A DNA stretch of 6,480 nucleotides from Phycisphaerales bacterium (GTDB lineage: Bacteria > Planctomycetota > Phycisphaerae > Phycisphaerales > SM1A02): NCBI GenBank assembly GCA_007127615.1, contig SKZB01000482.1, positions 1 to 6,480 on the forward strand, read 5' to 3'. The notes beneath the pieces were generated by a model. The model was not told where the DNA came from. It was given only the letters and a program-made list of their open reading frames with translations, and made no database searches. The position numbers and the translations under genes are program-made. Below, piece after piece: positions 4,916-6,480 of this stretch. Each line of letters begins with the position of its first letter. Position 1 is the stretch's first letter.

Positions 4916-6058
4916 GTGAAACTGATTTCACCGTTCATCACGGCCGGCTGGGGGGTGTTCTGCGCATGCAGTTGGACCTGGTGCATCGGGATGTTTCTTC
5001 CGATCATCATGCTCGAACGCTACGGCTGGCCCGGTTTTCTCATCTTCGCCATTCCGAACGTTCTCGGTTGCGCGGCGTTCGGTTATGTGCTGAAAAATCG
5101 AGAGCGCTCCCGCCGTCTGATCGAACGCCATCGTCTGATGATGCGCTGTTTCTCCATCGTCACCCTGGCGTACCACGCCTTTTTCATCAGTTTGATCGCG
5201 ACTCTGCTCGCGCCGTTCGACGTGATGCAGAACACGCAGCTGGCGCTGGTCCTGCCGGCGGTCTTTTTCGCGTTCGGCCTCCTCATCGGCCACCTGCCGG
5301 ATCGATTCTGGCCGCTGCTCGCCCTGGCGGTGTACGCCCTCTCGCTGACGGCCTTCTCCCAGGTTGGCGTGGAGGCGATCAAGGATGTTTCCTGGCGGGG
5401 CGCCCATGCCGAGGGCGAATGGCGGTGGCTGCTTCCGACGGTGGCGTTCGGCTTTCTCCTCTGCCCGTATCTCGATCTGACCTTCCACCGGGCACTGAAG
5501 CGCAGTCCGAGCCGGCACGCCTTCGGGGTCTTCGGCGGCACGTTCGCCGTCATGATCATCTTCACCATCGCCTACCGGGACCTCTTCGACATCGGGCTGA
5601 CGGGTTGGATTCTCGCCCACCTTTCCGCCCAGACGCTGTTCACGATCAGCGCGCATCTCCGGGAACTTCGGCGGGACGATCCGGACCTCGAGCCCGCCCC
5701 CGGCAGGTCCCCCTGGTGGCCGGTGTTGCTCCCGCTGCTCGCCGGACCGATCGCGCTGCTGGTGAACTTCGGACCGGAGCCGCAGCAACTCGGCCGGGAA
5801 CTCTATCTGCGGTTTCTGGTCGCCTACGGCCTGATTTTTCCGGCGTACGTTCTGCTCGCAATGGCATTCAGGCGGATCGATCCGAAACGACGGGTGCACT
5901 GGATTACGTTCGGTCTCGTGATGCTGCTGCTCTCACCGATGTACGAGCTCGGCTTCATTCATGGGACCGGAGTGCTTCTGCCGATGGCGCTGCTGTTGCT
6001 CATGGTGTTGGCGGTCTTCCGCCGGCTCTGGTTGACGCCGGAAGCCGACCGCCGCTAA
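4916..6058 (+). CDS. Polytopic integral membrane protein of about 12 helices, possible transporter
   Basis: 380 residues with hydrophobic segments at roughly 7-32, 36-59, 76-100, 108-126, 130-149, 170-188, 203-220, 229-247, 267-285, 298-318, 326-345 and 350-370. The inner membrane is the expected location. Short basic loops (NRERSRRLIERHR at 61-73, LRELRRDD at 248-255, RRIDPKRR at 319-326) mark probable cytoplasmic sides. The first two helices with WPGFLIFAIPNVLGCAAFGYV (38-58), and the mid-protein YLDLTFHRA (185-193), remind me of sodium:solute symporter/APC-fold proteins, but I cannot assign a family. No ATP-binding or enzymatic motif is seen. The start is a GTG; no ATG or other usual start lies in frame between it and the previous gene, and no Shine-Dalgarno is visible. 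A candidate promoter sits directly upstream, so the gene is probably transcribed separately from the hotdog gene. Confidence 0.88.
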   Translation: MKLISPFITAGWGVFCACSWTWCIGMFLPIIMLERYGWPGFLIFAIPNVLGCAAFGYVLKNRERSRRLIERHRLMMRCFSIVTLAYHAFFISLIATLLAPFDVMQNTQLALVLPAVFFAFGLLIGHLPDRFWPLLALAVYALSLTAFSQVGVEAIKDVSWRGAHAEGEWRWLLPTVAFGFLLCPYLDLTFHRALKRSPSRHAFGVFGGTFAVMIIFTIAYRDLFDIGLTGWILAHLSAQTLFTISAHLRELRRDDPDLEPAPGRSPWWPVLLPLLAGPIALLVNFGPEPQQLGRELYLRFLVAYGLIFPAYVLLAMAFRRIDPKRRVHWITFGLVMLLLSPMYELGFIHGTGVLLPMALLLLMVLAVFRRLWLTPEADRR

Positions 6059-6064
6059 TCTGAA

Positions 6065-6077
6065 CGGGCGAAGCCCG
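6065..6077 (+). repeat. Short GC hairpin after the membrane protein gene
   Basis: CGGGC (6065-6069) pairs with GCCCG (6073-6077) over the triloop GAA, starting 6 bp after the stop codon. No T-run follows, so it would be a weak terminator at best. It may instead protect the 3' end of the mRNA. Confidence 0.35.
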
Positions 6078-6139
6078 CCAACCGGCAGGCCTTCGGCGGC
6101 GTTTCGCTGGCTTGTGCGTTTCAGCACAGACCAATCATC

Positions 6140-6159
6140 ATGGTCGCGCATGGTCGCGC
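6140..6159. repeat. 10-bp direct tandem duplication upstream of the microprotein gene
   Basis: ATGGTCGCGC occurs twice head to tail (6140-6149 and 6150-6159), about 60 bp before the microprotein start. No function is evident. It could be a replication-slippage product or part of the 5' leader. Confidence 0.5.
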
Positions 6160-6218
6160 CCGCTCGTTGTGTTTTCCTTGCCTCCAAGCATCCCGATTCT
6201 GGAAGGAGATGAACCACA

Positions 6219-6305
6219 ATGCCAACTTGGTTATGGATTCTGATGTTGATCGCCCTGATCGGCCTGATCATTTTCTACATCCAGTACAAGAAGCAGCAGG
6301 AGTAA
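6219..6305 (+). CDS. 28-residue single-pass membrane microprotein
   Basis: A very short gene. The product begins MPT, then has one hydrophobic helix, WLWILMLIALIGLIIFY (residues 4-20), and ends in a polar basic tail (IQYKKQQE, 21-28). By the positive-inside rule the C-terminus should face the cytoplasm. GGAAGGAGAT (6201-6210) gives a strong Shine-Dalgarno, AAGGAG, 10 nt before the ATG, the clearest one in the window. An overlapping ATG at 6209 touches the Shine-Dalgarno and opens a different frame with an ordinary polar product, so it is less likely. It stands alone between the membrane protein gene (160 bp upstream) and a long hairpin (46 bp downstream). Microproteins of this form often bind and tune larger membrane complexes; the partner is unknown. 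Confidence 0.72.
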   Translation: MPTWLWILMLIALIGLIIFYIQYKKQQE

Positions 6306-6350
6306 TCAGCCGCGGTCCCGCTCGTTGATCAATTCCGCAGGAAAAGGCAA

Positions 6351-6386
6351 CCGCATCGGCAAGGTCATTGGACCATGCCGATGCGG
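6351..6386 (-). terminator. Long near-perfect hairpin, probable terminator (T-rich tail on the minus strand)
   Basis: Arms CCGCATCGGCA (6351-6361) and TGCCGATGCGG (6376-6386) pair over 11 bp. After one A-A mismatch a further 4 bp pair (GGTC/GACC) around the tetraloop ATTG. On the minus strand it is followed by TTGCCTTTTCC, a fair terminator tail; on the plus strand the following CTGTGTTCC is weaker. It could therefore terminate a minus-strand gene entering from the right, and possibly the plus-strand microprotein transcript too. Confidence 0.65.
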
Positions 6387-6480
6387 CTGTGTTCCGGTTG
6401 GTCAGGGTACGAAGGTCGAGCCAAGGCATCCGCACGAGTCATGTCCGCACGAGTCATATCTGCACGAGTCATGGCGCCGG
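6365..6480 (-). CDS. Possible C-terminal end of a gene entering from the right edge, with MTRAD repeats
   Basis: A minus-strand frame is open from the right edge to a TGA at 6365-6367. It reads GA, then MTRAD three times, then ALARPSYPDQPEHSRIGMVQ. The bases that differ between the three repeat copies all fall in third codon positions and are silent in this frame (GCA/GCG, GAT/GAC), which hints at coding. A terminator-like hairpin overlaps the stop with its T-rich tail on the correct side. Against it: only 38 full codons are visible, there is no known domain, the stop lies inside the hairpin, and the plus strand is also open across the repeats. Alternatively the ATG codons here may be near the true start of a very short ORF. 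Confidence 0.33.
   Translation of the reverse strand, partial: GAMTRADMTRADMTRADALARPSYPDQPEHSRIGMVQ
6429..6473. repeat. Three tandem copies of a 15-bp unit
   Basis: TCCGCACGAGTCATG (6429-6443), TCCGCACGAGTCATA (6444-6458) and TCTGCACGAGTCATG (6459-6473) lie directly head to tail. The copies differ at only two positions. The period of 15 keeps a reading frame. The array may continue or decay past 6473, but the following GCGCCGG does not match the unit. Confidence 0.9.

Noticed and set aside
4928..5899. Minus-strand ORF of 323 codons opposite the membrane protein gene
   Set aside because: The translation is highly charged and repetitive (Arg/Glu/Gln-rich), typical of the reverse complement of GC-rich hydrophobic coding sequence; the plus strand encodes a clear membrane protein.
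6140..6328. 62-codon plus-strand ORF overlapping the microprotein in another frame
   Set aside because: Its start has no ribosome binding site, and the hydrophobic 28-residue frame is placed correctly after the strong AAGGAG.
6429..6473. Start of a CRISPR array
   Set aside because: The 15-bp units abut directly with no spacers, and units are far shorter than CRISPR repeats.
6381..6480. Plus-strand ORF from ATG 6381 through the 15-bp repeats (SARVM/SARVI pattern)
   Set aside because: It starts inside the hairpin arm without a Shine-Dalgarno, and one repeat difference is missense in this frame, whereas the minus frame is silent throughout.

Overview
The window is GC-rich, densely coding DNA from a bacterium. 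The mix of genes (a LolA-like secreted protein, a xylose-isomerase-like TIM-barrel protein and a DUF4442-type hotdog protein) together with poor Shine-Dalgarno use suggests a planctomycete, perhaps of the Phycisphaerae. That assignment is inference from protein style, not from a marker gene. No rRNA, tRNA, CRISPR array, transposase or phage gene is visible, so this looks like ordinary chromosome.

Layout from left to right. (1) Minus strand: the N-terminal 242 residues of an NtrC-type sigma-54 response regulator run off the left edge (1-727). Upstream of it lies a complete cold shock protein gene (821-1024) with a good sigma-70-type promoter (1124-1152) and an intrinsic terminator (751-783). 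(2) About 400 bases (1153-1568) hold no convincing gene. (3) Plus strand: a cytoplasmic cyclophilin-type peptidyl-prolyl isomerase (1569-2045), then a LolA-like exported protein (2157-3086). (4) Minus strand, convergent: a sugar phosphate isomerase/epimerase family protein (3112-3999). (5) Plus strand, divergent from it: a hotdog-fold DUF4442-like protein (4166-4801) and an integral membrane protein of about 12 helices with a GTG start (4916-6058). (6) The right end holds a 28-codon single-helix membrane microprotein with a strong ribosome binding site (6219-6305), a near-perfect long hairpin (6351-6386), and three 15-bp tandem repeats (6429-6473). On the minus strand these repeats read as MTRAD three times, possibly the C-terminus of a gene entering from the right.

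The genes do not form one obvious pathway. They look like separate transcription units: stress/regulation (cold shock protein and sigma-54 activator), folding (cyclophilin), envelope (LolA-like), metabolism (TIM barrel, hotdog) and transport or an unknown membrane function. The least routine signals are the microprotein, the MTRAD repeat with its overlapping hairpin, and three places where a -10-like hexamer sits only 6-9 nt before a start codon, which suggests leaderless transcripts.
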